From Polytrichum commune (Eukaryota; Streptophyta; Polytrichopsida; Polytrichales; Polytrichaceae), in NCBI GenBank assembly GCA_950295325.1, contig OX485805.1:13486501-13550500 (forward strand): DNA of 64,000 nucleotides. Reading direction: 5' to 3'. The translations under genes and the position numbers were made by a program. Of this stretch, positions 12,541 to 24,739 are shown in pieces (the first letter of the stretch is position 1; each line of letters opens with the position of its first letter). The notes under the pieces were generated by a model that saw only the letters and a program-made list of their open reading frames with translations, was not told the DNA's origin and made no database searches.

Positions 12541-12766
12541 TCACATAGGCCCCACACACTTTCTCCCAAAACCCATGCCACCGGTTAAAGCCGGTAAAAA
12601 GTCACTTGCTACTAACATAGTGTCTACTCCCTGAAAAGGGTGAAGTAGTATTACATCCAACGCCACTACCCTGGGGTATGGCCAAGGATGTCCTATGAAC
12701 AGACACTCTATTCACTCCGACCCCTCCTTTTGGGGTTGGAGTTCTTCTTCTTCTTCTTCTTCTTCG
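12541..12766 (+). mobile_element. 3' UTR and (TTC)n tail of the non-LTR retrotransposon
   Basis: After the stop the sequence keeps the element's composition, then ends in GTTCTTC followed by TTC units (about eight, 12742-12765). A microsatellite-like tail rather than poly(A) is known for several LINE clades. The base composition changes immediately after it, which fits the 3' end of the insertion. Confidence 0.6.
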
Positions 12767-14179
12767 GACATATTGTGTGCACTTCTAATCCCACAAGCGT
12801 TAAAGATCATCGGATTGGCTCATTTGTGAATTTTATCATAGGCTCATCCACAATATACATACTAAGGATGTAACTGGCTCCTTCACTCCATAACAAGAAT
12901 TTAAAGGGAAACGGCACAACCATGAAGCAAATTTAACTAGTTCATTTATTAGCTCTATCCTAGAACAAAGCTCTCAATTTGTTGGCTCTGTTTGTTGGAC
13001 AAAGACTATGCATCAACTTCTTCGTTTCAAGAGCAAATTTCTTAACCACTTTGTGTTCACACTTGGACGTTACTTGTTCTTGTTATTTTTGGTCCACTTT
13101 ATGTAATGTGGATGTTAACTATAGTTTTTATATACATATACAAGTGCTCCCTAAAGTGCATTGAAAGAAATCTAGTTAACTACAGTTATTTCGGCAGTTC
13201 TTGATTATTTATTTAAAAAGATTCGGGTGATAAATGAGTAGCTTCAATCCTTTACCCGTATTTGAGAAGAAGGTGCACAAAATCCAAGAAAGGTTTGGTA
13301 TAGTGAATAGCCATGGATTGGCATGAGCAAAGTAATCAACTACAATTGTAGTCTTTCATAGCAAAGGACAGAGCCTCAAGGTTCTACCGTTTTCTTGTTT
13401 GATTTCTCACACATAAGTTAGTTGTTGGATGAATGTCTTGTTGAAGACATTGAGAGTCAAGATGTGGATGAAACTAAGTTAACTTCCTTTAACTATAGAT
13501 CTATGAAAAAAACTTGATAAAAGTATTTAGAGCCTAAGTTAACTCCCATACTTAAGATAAATATAGGAAGAACTTTAGATAAAAAAGGATCGATATCAAG
13601 ACCCATAAATCAACTCATAAATCAATCCATCGGACAGTGCTTTACATGCATATCACCTTGTTTCATCCGTTGTTATTTATAATATTCAAAATGAAAAGGA
13701 AGAGGAAGAAGAACAAGCAAGAAGGGCAGTGGATTTTGATCTGGCTATCTATCGTTGATTTGAGATTCTAAAAATTGGAAATACAATATTATGTGATAAT
13801 TCCATGATTTTGTGGATAAAAAACAAAAAATCCTAAAATCATTAGATTTGAATGAAATTGCCAACTTTTGGATGAATGTGCACACATTTGGATGAAAATA
13901 TATAGTATCATCCACATGTGGCTTCATCACTTCAATAGTTGTAGCCAATCCTTCTCTCTTGAAAATTTGAAATAAAAATCGTTGGAGCAAGGTTCTAGAG
14001 ATAAAACTCCAAAATTTGGACTCATACCAATCATAGCCTCCTTTCCAAGTCTAATGCAACCTAAAAAGACTACAAAGTTATTTTCACCCATGTGTCTTAC
14101 AACCATCTTGAGAGATATATTGGGGTATACATATGTGAAAGGGATTAGAAAGTTGGAGGAGAACATTATGGTCAAGTTA
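12767..14179. other. Non-coding AT-rich stretch
   Basis: No supportable gene; short frames only, without motifs. Confidence 0.35.
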
Positions 14180-14565
14180 GGGTGAGTTTCCATGTAGGCT
14201 GCTCACCCACTAGATTCTAGTGTGAATAAGGACAAACCCACCCAAAAATGTAGAAGGAATTTAGTGGGGCATGGTTCATATGTGCCACCTATAGCTACTC
14301 CCATCTTTTCAAATTCATGCACACCTACTAACCTCCTCCTCCTTTTAAAACCAATCTAAAAAACCTTTGGTGACCGGCACTTGTAGGTTGAAGTTTCTTT
14401 AGTGGATGCATAGAAGTCTAACAACCCACATCCACGGCCCTCCACATTCTAGCAGACCACCAGAATGTGGTTGGATGATGGCTTACACTTAAGTACACAT
14501 AAACACTTCCGACCCATAATTTTCTAGAATCTAGTGGGCAAGCAATCTACATGGGAAACTCACCC
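14180..14565. mobile_element. Harbinger-type MITE (Tourist-like) with TTA target duplication
   Basis: The ends are inverted repeats of about 41 bases. The left arm is 14180-14220 (GGGTGAGTTTCCATGTAG then GCTGCTCACCCACTAG) and the right arm is 14524-14565, its complement with a one-base indel and a few mismatches. Both sides are flanked by TTA, a 3-bp target duplication. GG-starting ends, TTA target and 386-bp size are typical of PIF/Harbinger MITEs. No coding capacity. A Harbinger-type transposase relic lies at 6960-8060, but a shared terminal sequence was not found. Confidence 0.85.
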
Positions 14566-15860
14566 TTATACATCCTTGTGGTGAAAGATATCAAATAAAG
14601 GTTCAGGAACCTTTAGAACGAGGATGCCTTTTTAATGACTCTCAATGCATTCAAGACATGTGGAATCATATGGTAAAGTGCTATCACATGGATTTATGAA
14701 AAAAATTGAAAGGCTGACATCATAGTGTTGTTTGGATGACAAGCCTATGCTTTGTTAGAGTTTTCCCAGTCAGATGTTTTAGAGCATTCCCACATTGCAA
14801 TGACCATAATATTTTTCTAAACTTTGTACTACAGTGAGTATTCCAATAAGTGCGTGTTACGATTTGGAGTTCCAGAGTGCAATAACATCTTACTCAAGAG
14901 TTCAATTTTTATCAACGTAAGTTCAGTAGGTTGTTCAGACATAAATAACTTTGCTTGGTGAAATATTACATTCTCATTAAATAGTTATAGCTCTGGATAA
15001 CTCCAAATAGTAACATGCACTAAATTGGAATAATCAGTGTAGTTTCCAGTGAAATCTAGATAACACACATTAGAGGCAAATTATAGAATCATGGATCATG
15101 GAGGGAGCATGCATCACGTTGCTCATCAAGAATAATACGTGTGACTAAGTCAATACCTACATCCAAACTCCCAAGTTGCAAAAACAATTAACCAATACAT
15201 CCCCTCATATATATTTCTATGATAAATAAATTTGCAAAAATGTAAAGTGGCATTTTATAGAGGGGTTGGGATGATGGGAATAAATCATGTCAATTTGTGG
15301 ATGACTTGTCGCACTTCTAGATTGAAACAAGTTCTTTGTTACATATTACAATGATTTTTTGACAGTCTCAAGAACTGTGAATTGACTTGAAAAAGATTCA
15401 TCTACTTAAGGTGTCTATATATTGGCATGAGAGATTGATATTATGTGAAATTTGATTGTCTTCAAGATTAACCCTAAATCACAAGGAGTAGACCTCAAAT
15501 ACAAATGTATGTAAAGTGTGACTTGAAGACAATAATTTGAACAACATTGGAAAATAAAATTTGTGGGGCAAGATTGATAGATTGTATCTATATCTACTAA
15601 TTTTATTTTAGAAGAATTTTCTTTCCAAAAACGATCACAAATTTATGTTTGACCAAAGCCACTCGAGATGTGGTTGATTGGTTTACACGTTTGAACTACG
15701 AGTTTATAATCTGATGAGGATGAGAATTTCAAGCTATCAAGTACAGGATGTTGCGAAAATATGAGATCGTTAAAAGGAGATGGCCAGAAGGAACAGCAAA
15801 CTTTTTGATGAATTTCGCGGTAGACTATTTGAACATATCAACTTGAAAGTCAATTTCCAG
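14566..15860. other. Non-coding AT-rich stretch
   Basis: No coding or repeat structure recognised. The right end abuts the 3' region of the RAMP4 gene. Confidence 0.35.
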
Positions 15861-16062
15861 GTTTAGTGTTTGTAAACACACTCATCACAGTGTCTTGCAA
15901 GTGCAAATCCCTGTCTTTGCTATTTGTAATTCTGCGACTTAGCCTACCAGGTAGCACATCCCCAATGGAGAGACACAAATATGGTGAAATTCAGATTTCT
16001 CATAGAAACTCAATTTGTGGAAGTTCTCACTTGGAAACTTGGCTCTTCTCTGGACCACATAC
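15861..16062 (-). other. Probable 3' UTR of the RAMP4-like gene
   Basis: Directly downstream of the RAMP4 stop codon on the minus strand, with no competing coding signal. The polyadenylation site is not identified. Confidence 0.4.
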
Positions 16063-16269
16063 TCAAGAAAAACCTCCGCTTGTCGCAGTCCGGAAGATCT
16101 GAAGAATGGCAGAGCCAACAACAACAAAGATGATGAACCCGAGGACAATTGGCCCCACTGGGTAGATGTTTCCTTTCTTCACAGTTGTTTCAGGGACCTG
16201 CCCTCGTTTTAGAACATTTTCCTGGAACTTTGCACTCTTATGGTCAACCAACCTCTTTGATGTAGTCAT
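16063..16269 (-). CDS. RAMP4: RAMP4/SERP1-like stress-associated ER membrane protein, intact
   Basis: The minus-strand frame from ATG at 16269 to TGA at 16063 encodes 68 residues, the length of plant RAMP4 proteins. It begins MTTSKRLVDHKSAKFQ, then has VPETTVKKG at about 25-33, YPVGPIVLGF at 36-45, a C-terminal hydrophobic segment of about 20 residues (38-58) and TATSGG near the end. The family (SERP1/RAMP4) is a tail-anchored ER protein found with the ribosome-translocon and linked to glycosylation and ER stress. The start is chosen because the family begins MTT/MTS there; the frame is open further upstream (to 16401), but that part has no family similarity. It is uninterrupted and the only clearly intact housekeeping gene in the window. 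A 5' UTR intron is likely. Confidence 0.93.
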   Translation of the reverse strand: MTTSKRLVDHKSAKFQENVLKRGQVPETTVKKGNIYPVGPIVLGFIIFVVVGSAILQIFRTATSGGFS

Positions 16270-18140
16270 CTTGCGGAGATGAGTTTCGCAGCACCAGGAG
16301 GGACGTTGCAGATAGCCACCTGGTACAGCAACCACAAGATCATTCCACCCCGTGTTAAATATATGTAATACAGTAACTCCATGGTGGACCGAGAATAGCA
16401 TCTGTCAAGAAACTAAGTTCAATCTTCCCCTCGTGCAAATCTGCAAGTCCATGTAGATTTCGGACGTTCAGGAAAGGAGAGAAATAAATAGACATGGTAA
16501 TACACAACTGACCCCAAACACAACACCATAAAAAGCAACCTGGAATTCATCCCTCCTGTCTATGGTTTCATGAAATGATTTAAGAAAGTAGAAAGTAGAT
16601 GTACAGATGTCCACAAAAACATAGGATTGCGAGCATGTAACTGCATTTCATTCTCCAAATTGCAACACAACACATGCCAAGACAAGACTGTACTGCCTGC
16701 AAGTAATCCGATTCCATTAGTAGCAGAGGATGCACCGGTCTTTCACGAGACCATGCAGGTTTAAACATGTGAGTAAGGTCCTTTGGAGCCACATAATTGG
16801 CTGCAATGTAGGTGGTCCTACCTTAAATGGATTCTCACATGTAGGTACATATTCAGGTTCAAGAATGACATACTTGGAAGAAAAAAGTTCAAGAAAATCT
16901 GTGAGCAACACTTCAACAATTCAAATAATATCCACCTTCACTTCAAAATTAGCACGCTCGGTTCTCATGTTCCTTAGTTCTATATGCTACTGTGTTCAGT
17001 TGTCATTTTTAGTTTGGCCTCGACGTCCTAGATATGCTGAAATATTGCAAGTGTCCAATTGATGACCATCTACCTTACCTATTTACATTATCACAAAGCC
17101 AAAAGCTCGAGAAGCTTAATCACTACAGTTCGAGAGAGATACTTGTCCAGAATTCCTATGCAGTGCTTACATACATGAATATGATACCTTTGAGCTTGGT
17201 TGAAAAATATGGTATATCGATCTCTCGTTTGTGACGCAGATGAACTCAATTGAGAAAGATGAGGTTGTCAATCAAGGAGAAACTCACAACGGCGTTCAAC
17301 TGGTCGTTCAAATGACCTCTACACTAATTTGATAGCAGTCAAATAAGAAAACGTTAATGCGCTTAAAACATAACTTCTTCCACCACAAAACCCTGAAGCC
17401 AGAGGAAGGAACATGTAATATCCACAAAGGTGAAGCATGTTTCAGCCGTCCATCCTCGAATTCGGGAAAAGAGAGTAGACTAGAGCTACTTGCGTCTACT
17501 GAATACAGCAGAGAAAATCAAGTGACGCAATTAACTACAGTACCAGAAAGTAGAAACGCACAACCAGAAGTTCGACAATTTCTTAATTAACACTCTGAAC
17601 TGCCAATTCGGAAAGCAGTGAACCTTTCCGAGATGGAAATTCAGGAGTTGATTGGACACGAATCAAAATTACGCATTGCGCAACACAAATCAAGCCTAAT
17701 TCCAAGCTCCAGAACCCCCAAAATCCTGACCTACACCTAGAAACAGAGGAAAATATCTTAGATAGAAAGTACAAGCAAATCACTTACCTGATGATGAGGA
17801 TATGAGAAGCACTGCAGAAGAACAACATGAATTGTACAAACAAGAAACGCCGCATCGGCAGGCAAATGGAAGGCCGCAGCCGAGCACAGACGTGAAAGTC
17901 TGAGAAAGAAGATGGTGACATAACTTGGAAGCTTTGACATGGCCAGTGGACAGAGAAACGAACGATCCAAATCATCGTCAACCGACACTCAGTCGCAGTC
18001 ATGGGATCGTCATTTTCGTTCGTCCACCGGTCGTTTGGATTTCGTTGACTGCAACGAACAGTAGCACGATTCTTGGACCTCCACGCTTTCCACTTCTGGA
18101 TATAAAATGGACGATTTATGCTTTTATTGCAGCAGACATT
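16270..18140 (-). promoter_or_regulatory. 5' UTR intron and promoter region of the RAMP4-like gene
   Basis: On the minus strand a textbook donor lies at 17788/17787: exon ending ATCAG, intron starting GTAAGTGATTTG. Possible acceptors before the ATG are TTTCTTGACAG (about 16401) and GTTGCTGTACCAG (about 16323); I cannot choose between them. That would put a 5' UTR exon at roughly 17789-18050 and an intron of about 1.4 kb. The sequence around 17900-18110 is less AT-rich. A TATAAAA lies at 18101-18107 on the plus strand; its complement is not an ideal TATA box for this gene, so the core promoter is unresolved. No other gene is seen in the interval. Confidence 0.5.
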
Positions 18141-19968
18141 CATGTTATTGTAAGCTCAAACTCAAACCCCATCACATGCAAATTAATCCAAATTGTGTTT
18201 AATCATGTACATTTTTTATGCCTTGCAGAAGGCTGAATACTTACAAATTACTTACAGATAAGCAAGGTTGTCAGTTGCAAATGCTATGTAGTTTTCAGGG
18301 ATGGGTAGTGACCTACTATGATTATTTTGTGGTTTCCATGCTATAAATATAAAATTTGTGTCTATCCAGGTTGGACCATGCTCATAATCCATTTTCCAAA
18401 AAAAATATGATTTTTATCTTAGCATGTGTAACAATAGATCATATCTTCATTACGTGTTGTTGGTCAGTAGTACTCTACTTGAATATGTCAAATATGAGGA
18501 TTAGAAATTACAAAATTTGGTTGAGACAAAGTTCTTGCCACCCAAACCAATTTAGCATATATCTCATTTTCAAGACGCAATATGAGTATATAACCTTCGT
18601 GACAATTGACTGCAACTTGGAATGACGTTGGAGGATAATTATTACATGTCCACCCTAATGTTAATTCTTGTTGAACTCCTTGCAAACCTCCCCATTGCCC
18701 AAAAGCCTAGCCTCCAATGCATCCACATGACTTTATGGCCAAAAACTATGCCTCAAAGTTAGGGGGCTATCTTGATAAAGGTTTGTTAAAGTTGATTGAA
18801 CACGTATTCAATAGCCTATCTAAGTTCCATATCGGTGGCTAAAGGATCCACTAACATCCACTACCCATAGATAATCCCATTATTGTATGAAGCCCGATAT
18901 GCCTCAATAATATCCTCCACATTCTTCATGGGTATTGGTTTGCAAGATTTGGGCTCCCATGAGGTAACATCGTCTTACCCTCCTCGTATACACGCCAAAC
19001 AAGAAGCCCCTCATGTGGGCTTCTATATTGCATCATGCACAATAGCTTGCACTGCATGGCTAGAATACCTTCATCACACATGTAAAACCAAAATTATTGA
19101 ACCTTCGTGTGCCCAATCAGACAGTGAGCTCTATTCCGAAGATATGGTTCTATAAATACTTTGAAGTCCGGCACCTCCCCAATCATATGTAGGATGACAG
19201 GAACGTTGTCCAAATCCATGTACGATTTCATAAATAGTGGGATTGTTGGAAAATCCTCCTCATGCAACTTCATGCTCCATTGTCCAAAAGATGCATAAGT
19301 ACCATAATGAACAAATAATGTTGTGAAATTCCACAAAACAAATATTCACTAGCTATGAGACATTGGAGAGAACCATATTACCTGTAACCGAAATGGATAG
19401 CTTAAATAATGCATCCGCAACCTTGATTTGATGAGCAAAACATGGTGAGGTTGTTTTGGCATGGTTCATTTTATCATGAATGACTGTGAGGACCTCCAAC
19501 GGTCTAGTGATGGACACCACTCTATTTGTGTAATAATTATTAGAATGTGCCTCTTGCATGCTTGAAATGGTTCAATTGATGTGCAGTGTAAGACTCAGTC
19601 CAAATTGTATTTGCATTTCAAAGGTGCTTCAATGTATCGCATTTGGAACACTAAGCAAACTTGTCACCATGTCTTTATGTAATGTAGTTTTTTTTCTTAA
19701 TCATACTCAATTTGGACAATAAATGGGCTCCAAACTAGCCTTTTCACCAACCACATTTACATCCACCAAGAGGTCATTCCATTTTGTTCCCATGGAAAGA
19801 ATCTTATGAACATCCTTCTCCCCCGTCGGAAATGTACATGTTATGTGCAACATCACATTAGCAAGAGGCACAATGATGGTGACTAGAGTATCATGTACTC
19901 GTCGTGTTGCTTTCCTAAGTATCCTTAAGTCCAAATTCCCATGGTTACGGAACCGGCGGCATGCTTTG

Positions 19969-21352
19969 TGTGAGGCCAAACCACCCTCCCTTATGCGTCG
20001 TAGTCCGGGTGAGGGCGTGGGGCTCATATTCATACTCGTCCTAGTTTAATCTTTTCAACATCCTTCATCCCCATTACATCACACATCCATGTTGTCACAC
20101 CAATTTATTCCATGTCATGAGTACAAGCGTTGACAAACGCTTTTCTCGATTATTGTTCTCTTAACACACCCTATCAAAATCCCACACGAGCTCACCCCTA
20201 ATTCCACGGATAACTAATGATCTAAACCAATCCATCATCTTAAACTTAGTTAGTTGGCCATGATATAATGTAGTGTGGGCACTACTAAGTCCCCTCCTTT
20301 GAATAACCCCAATCCCCATTATCATGGCCCTAAGCCCAACTTCCATCCTAAAACCCGCCCCTCGGCACTTAGGCCCAGCCTTATCCTTGAAAACCATCAA
20401 CTTCGGCACTCAAGCCTAGCTTATCCTTGAGAACCAACAACTTCGGCTTCAAGCCCAGCTTACTCCTTGGAAAACCAGCAACTTCGGCATCAAGCCCAGC
20501 TTACTCCTTGAAAGACCAGCAACTTCGGCATCAAGCCTAGCTAATCCTTGAGAACCAGCAACTTCGGCATTCAAGCCTAACTTCGGCATTAGGCCCAGCC
20601 TAATCCTTGAAAGACCAGCTCCTTCGTCATCCAAGCCTAACTTCGGCACTCAAGCCTAGCCTTATCCTTGAAAAACCAGCAACTTCGGCATTCAAGCCTA
20701 ACTTCGGCATCAAGCCTAGCTCATCCTTGATAACCAGCAACTTCGGCATTCAAGCCGAGCTTACTCCTTGAAAAACCAGCTCCTTTGTCATCCAAGCCTA
20801 ACTTTGGCACTCAGGCCTAGCTCATCCTTGATAACCCACAACTTCGGCATTCAAGCCGAGCTTACTCCTTGAAAGACCAACTCCTTCGTCATCCAAGCCT
20901 AACTTCGGCACTCAGGCCCAGCCTTATCCTTGAAAAACCAGCTCCTTCATCCCCGAGCTCCCTCGCTCTTGAGCCTCTCCCCCTCCACTAACTAGAAAAA
21001 ACCACACAAAACCCCAAGAGGCTTAACCCCTCACCCCTCTCCTACATAATAGAACCTCATCCTATTCACTAAACCCTCACCCCCTAAACCAACGCGAACA
21101 TGTCCTAATTCAAACACTTAAACCCAAGGCCCTTACCCTTGCTTCATCAAACACCACTCATTTAACCAAAACAACTCCTAATGCCACTAAGCCTCTAATT
21201 ACCCACACTAAATAAGCCTAAGGCCTAAAACATAAATCCACACCAAGCCTCACTCTTTTTAATACTTTTAGTTGTTTCAATAACGACTTCAATTACAATT
21301 CTAAGTAAATTCTAAACATAAAACAAATATGAGCAACCATTTTGGGCTCATA
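19969..21352 (-). mobile_element. Solo LTR 1 (family TGTGAGCC), target duplication CTTTG
   Basis: In the plus direction it starts TGTGAGGCCAAACC and ends TTTTGGGCTCATA, flanked on both sides by CTTTG (19964-19968 and 21353-21357), a perfect 5-bp duplication as made by LTR-retrotransposon integrase. Both ends match the solo LTRs at 40755, 53493 and 58793; the minus-strand orientation is set relative to those. It carries no internal retroviral genes, so it is taken as a solo LTR. The unusual content is a large minisatellite at 20360-20950. Confidence 0.88.
20360..20950. repeat. Minisatellite inside solo LTR 1 (about 40-58 bp units)
   Basis: Irregular tandem units built from CTTCGGCAT, CAAGCC(T/C)AGCT, ATCCTTGA and GACCAGC phrases, about a dozen copies. 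The unit shares no obvious sequence with the arrays in the related LTRs at 41045-41570 and 59275-59405, although it sits at the same place relative to the conserved LTR blocks. Confidence 0.85.
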
Positions 21353-22240
21353 CTTTGGCATAAATTGTTATCTGTAAAATTCTGCTTTAGACACATCATG
21401 AATGATTTAACATGTCATACAATACACATCTATGCTTCCAAGAGTGATTACTTTGCGTCTCGTCTCATTCACATGCATTTCTCAATGAACATCAATTTTT
21501 TTTAAAGATTTGAGGTGGAAAACTCCGAGCCAAATTTATTCCTAAATAGCCTTCATTATCTCCCGTTAAAACCACTAGCAGCAACAATGAATACAACAAC
21601 CCTTCGTGGCCATTTCTCTAATGGACTCTTTTGTAAGTAGTCTTTGACATTTACATTTATTCATATAGCGAGGAACACGTGCCAATGAATCATACTTCCG
21701 TAGGCCTTTCCATGGCCACATGTTGGCTTGGAGTTCCTCTTGGATTTGCATATGGCGTCACTCGTGATCACACAAGCTATCTCCCTCAAATATGACACTC
21801 CGGAGTGGCCACCTACAAAGCAAAACCTTTTAGTGGGATGCACATCGGAGTGAATGAAGGAATCAAGGATGACAACACCAACATCCCCATTGCCAAATAG
21901 GTTTTGTTCGACTTAATCATGTGAGTAGTTATTACGACAAATACCCTCCACAACAAGAACTCCACTGTCAATAAGGAGGAGCACCTCTAAATTCACCTAT
22001 TCCAATCTTGAGAGCCTTGAACACTTGAGAATGGGTTCCATCAATATTGAAGGCAAAAGACTCTCCACATCTTCTTCCCTTTCACCGTCATCAATCTCAC
22101 CCTCCCCAACAATGTCAAGTTCATCTTCAATAAGAGATAACCTATCGCCCTCCCTAAAGAAAGAGCGATCCATTCTTCCACTTTCTCCCTTCATTGTGTC
22201 AATGCCTACACAAGTAGGTTGAAATAATTAATATTGTTGA

Positions 22241-23760
22241 ACTCCATCCATTGAGCGTTTAAAATGGAAAAGGCCCACACATGAAACATGGAAACATATT
22301 CAAACAAATTTGTTATAATACACTATCATTGTGAATCCAAATTTTATCACTATAAATTGCTACCAAATATCATGCATCTCAATTTGGACTTAGGTACACG
22401 ACACAATTATCTTCATGACATGCAACTAACCCAAAGCCTGAGAAGTGAATGGGATGATATGGACCAACCACACATGAAGGGCCGACATGGATTTGGGTTG
22501 AGCGACCCAAACCCTTGGAGAGCCTCAACCGAAACCTTTCTACATGGTTTGGCCATATTGATTGAAAAACTTGAGCATTTTAAATAAATTTACTAATGAA
22601 TTTGGGTAGGTCAACGCAAACCTTATCCCTATTCCCGTGAGGGGGAGGCAAAGGGGAAAGGCAAAATGAAAGCCTAAACCTAACTTCATTCTCTTTTCTC
22701 TTCTCCCCTCCGTGAAGTGTTGTGTCATTTGTGGTAGAGAGGCAAAAACGAGTGAGTGAGAGTGAGAGCGAGAGCTTGAGAAAGTGAGAGAGGACAACAT
22801 GAATCGGAGAGAATGAGTGTTTACAGAAAGAAAATGAGAGCGAGAGACACAACAAGAGAGGTTGAGAGGACGACAAATAAAGCCAGAGGAAGGAAAAACA
22901 AAATGAAGGAGAGGAAGATGGGAGAGAGTGAGAGGAGGACGATAGAGAGCAAATTGGAGGTTTGTGAAAAGGTTTGTGAGAGTGAAAGAAAACTTTTAAA
23001 AAATGAGAGGATTTGAGAAAATTTTATTGTTGTTAAGATTTGTGAGTTTGTGCTTTGAAAGTTTGTGAGTTTGTTTTATGTAAGGTTTGTAAGCTTGCTA
23101 GCATTATGATTTTTAAGAAAGGATTGGAGGTTGAGCGCATTAGAGGCTTAGAGGTACAAAGGATTAGAGGTCTGGAGAATTAGAGGAAATTTAGAGCTTT
23201 GAGGCAACCATGTAGCTTTTAAAGTAAGTAGGCTAACATTCAAAGGTGCTAAGATTTGTTGATTAATACTTGTTATATGCATGTGTGTGTTTCTTACAAT
23301 GGATTCTTTTTTATTTTTTATTTTTTTGTATGCAATGCTATGCTATTGTGTTGATTTCAGTGGTATGCTAGTGCATTTTGTAATGCAAGGTTTTTTTTTT
23401 TCACAGTGTGTATGCATGCACAATATTGAAAGGAGAAAACACCCCAAAAGTTTTGATCGTCAACAAAAACTTGCACTTGGTTTCGAATGGTCGACCAAAA
23501 TTGTAAGATAATTTTAGAAGGAAATAGATTTTTGTTAAATGTGAATCAGATATCATTATTTCTAAAATTAGGTAGAAGTGCCTTGCTATTAATAAGTTTT
23601 GGGTGTTTGACCAAAATCATTGACAAAACCAAGCAAAAACATTATAAAAACATGAGTTTCATTAGACAACCCAAACCAACAAACCCAAAACCATCAATTG
23701 ATGTGGGCAAATGACCAAAACTATTGGCAAAAATCGTTTCCATGCATAGTAAAACGGACA
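22241..23760. other. Non-coding, with purine-rich GAGA tract
   Basis: From about 22735 to 23010 the plus strand is dominated by GAGAG and GTGAGAG units. This is followed by GTTTGTGAGTTTGT repeats (23035-23080) and GATTAGAGG repeats (23120-23190). GAGA tracts are common in plant 5' regions, but no transcript can be inferred. The charged frames here are low-complexity translations. Confidence 0.4.
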
Positions 23761-24088
23761 CACTAGTAGAAAACTATACCCCAAAAAATTGCAACCAAAA
23801 TCGGCTGAGGTTGTTTTGACCACCACGATCTGCAGTTGTTAAATACCTACAAATTTTTTTTGTTTGGGTTTAGTGACTGAATTTTTGGAAATTTGGGGGC
23901 GTGTAATATACCATTGGAAAGGTCTTGAAAATACCTTTCTAAGAGTATATTACACACACCAAAAAAAAAATTGCAGTCCCAAAAAGAAACAAAAAATCTA
24001 TTGTCGTTTAGCGACTACAGATCAACTTGGTCAAAATAGCTAGAGCCAATTTCGGCTGCGGTTTTTTGAGCATAGTTTTCTACTAGTG
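23761..24088. mobile_element. CACTA-type foldback MITE
   Basis: The ends are perfect inverted repeats CACTAGTAGAAAACTAT (23761-23777) and its complement ending at 24088. Similarity between the arms continues inward for about 85 bases (for instance ATCGGCTGAGG against AATTTCGGCTGCGG). In the centre GTGTAATATACC and GTATATTACAC pair, so the whole 328-bp element can fold. Flanks are ACA and ATA, an imperfect 3-bp duplication as expected for CACTA elements. No coding capacity. Confidence 0.85.
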
Positions 24089-24739
24089 ATAGCTCCTAAT
24101 CTTTGCCTAAATTCAAGTAAAAATGATTCAAAATTGTACACTAAGTCTGAATTTTTTGAAGAAAGAATTCATAGACATTCAAAAGATTTTGGTTTACAAA
24201 GCCAAGCAATTTATGATGACAAAAACAATTCCAATTAAAATCTACATATTTTAAAAGAATGTGCAAGTGGTGTCCAAATAGGTGATATTGAACAAGCTAA
24301 TATCTTTTTTTTTTAAGTACAATAAAATCATATCAAATTGATGGTTTTCTATGAAGTTTTGTGATGATGATGTGAAATATGTAATACATTCAACAAATAT
24401 GAAAAAAATTCCAACTTCAAAATATTTAAGGTCATCAAATTTATGTTTAAAACTAAATTCTATCATGTGCTTTTTGAGCATCATTTTAATGATAAGATTT
24501 AACTTGATAATTTGTATTTGAGTGTTTAACACAACATAAGAGGTCAACATTAAAAATCCAATTTAAAGAAAAATTGTACTACTTTTAGGCCTTTAACAAA
24601 GAAAACATGGTCTTAGTATACTGGAGCACTATGTTGGTCCACTTTACCATGTTTGTGGGAAGTGCTAACTCATCAAAATGGGAAGGCTTAGGCCTAGCCC
24701 ACCCCATCGATCATAACTCTACCTTGGAGGCCACTCATT
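24089..24739. other. Non-coding AT-rich stretch
   Basis: No gene or repeat recognised. Confidence 0.35.

Larger units (their letters stand above)
18360..22240 (-). pseudogene. Degenerate DUF7869-type transposon-associated gene, split by a solo LTR
   Basis: Minus-strand fragments match, segment by segment, the plus-strand copy at 30429-34069. They include an acidic N-terminal part at about 22190-22000 (DIVGEGEIDDGEREED), a CIHCCC-type Cys cluster and the MATKGC region at about 21560-21900, a GTKWNDLLVDVN block at 19740-19800, PLEVLTVIHDKMNHAK at 19430-19520, SFGQWSMKLHEEDFPTI with MKSYMDLDNVPVI at 19190-19300, and DCHEGYILILR-type text at 18580-18640. Stops and frameshifts break it throughout. 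The solo LTR at 19969-21352 lies inside the coding region: the two sides join in homology across it when compared with the other copy. DUF7869 is my family-level recognition from the sister copy. The product's activity is unknown. Confidence 0.75.
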
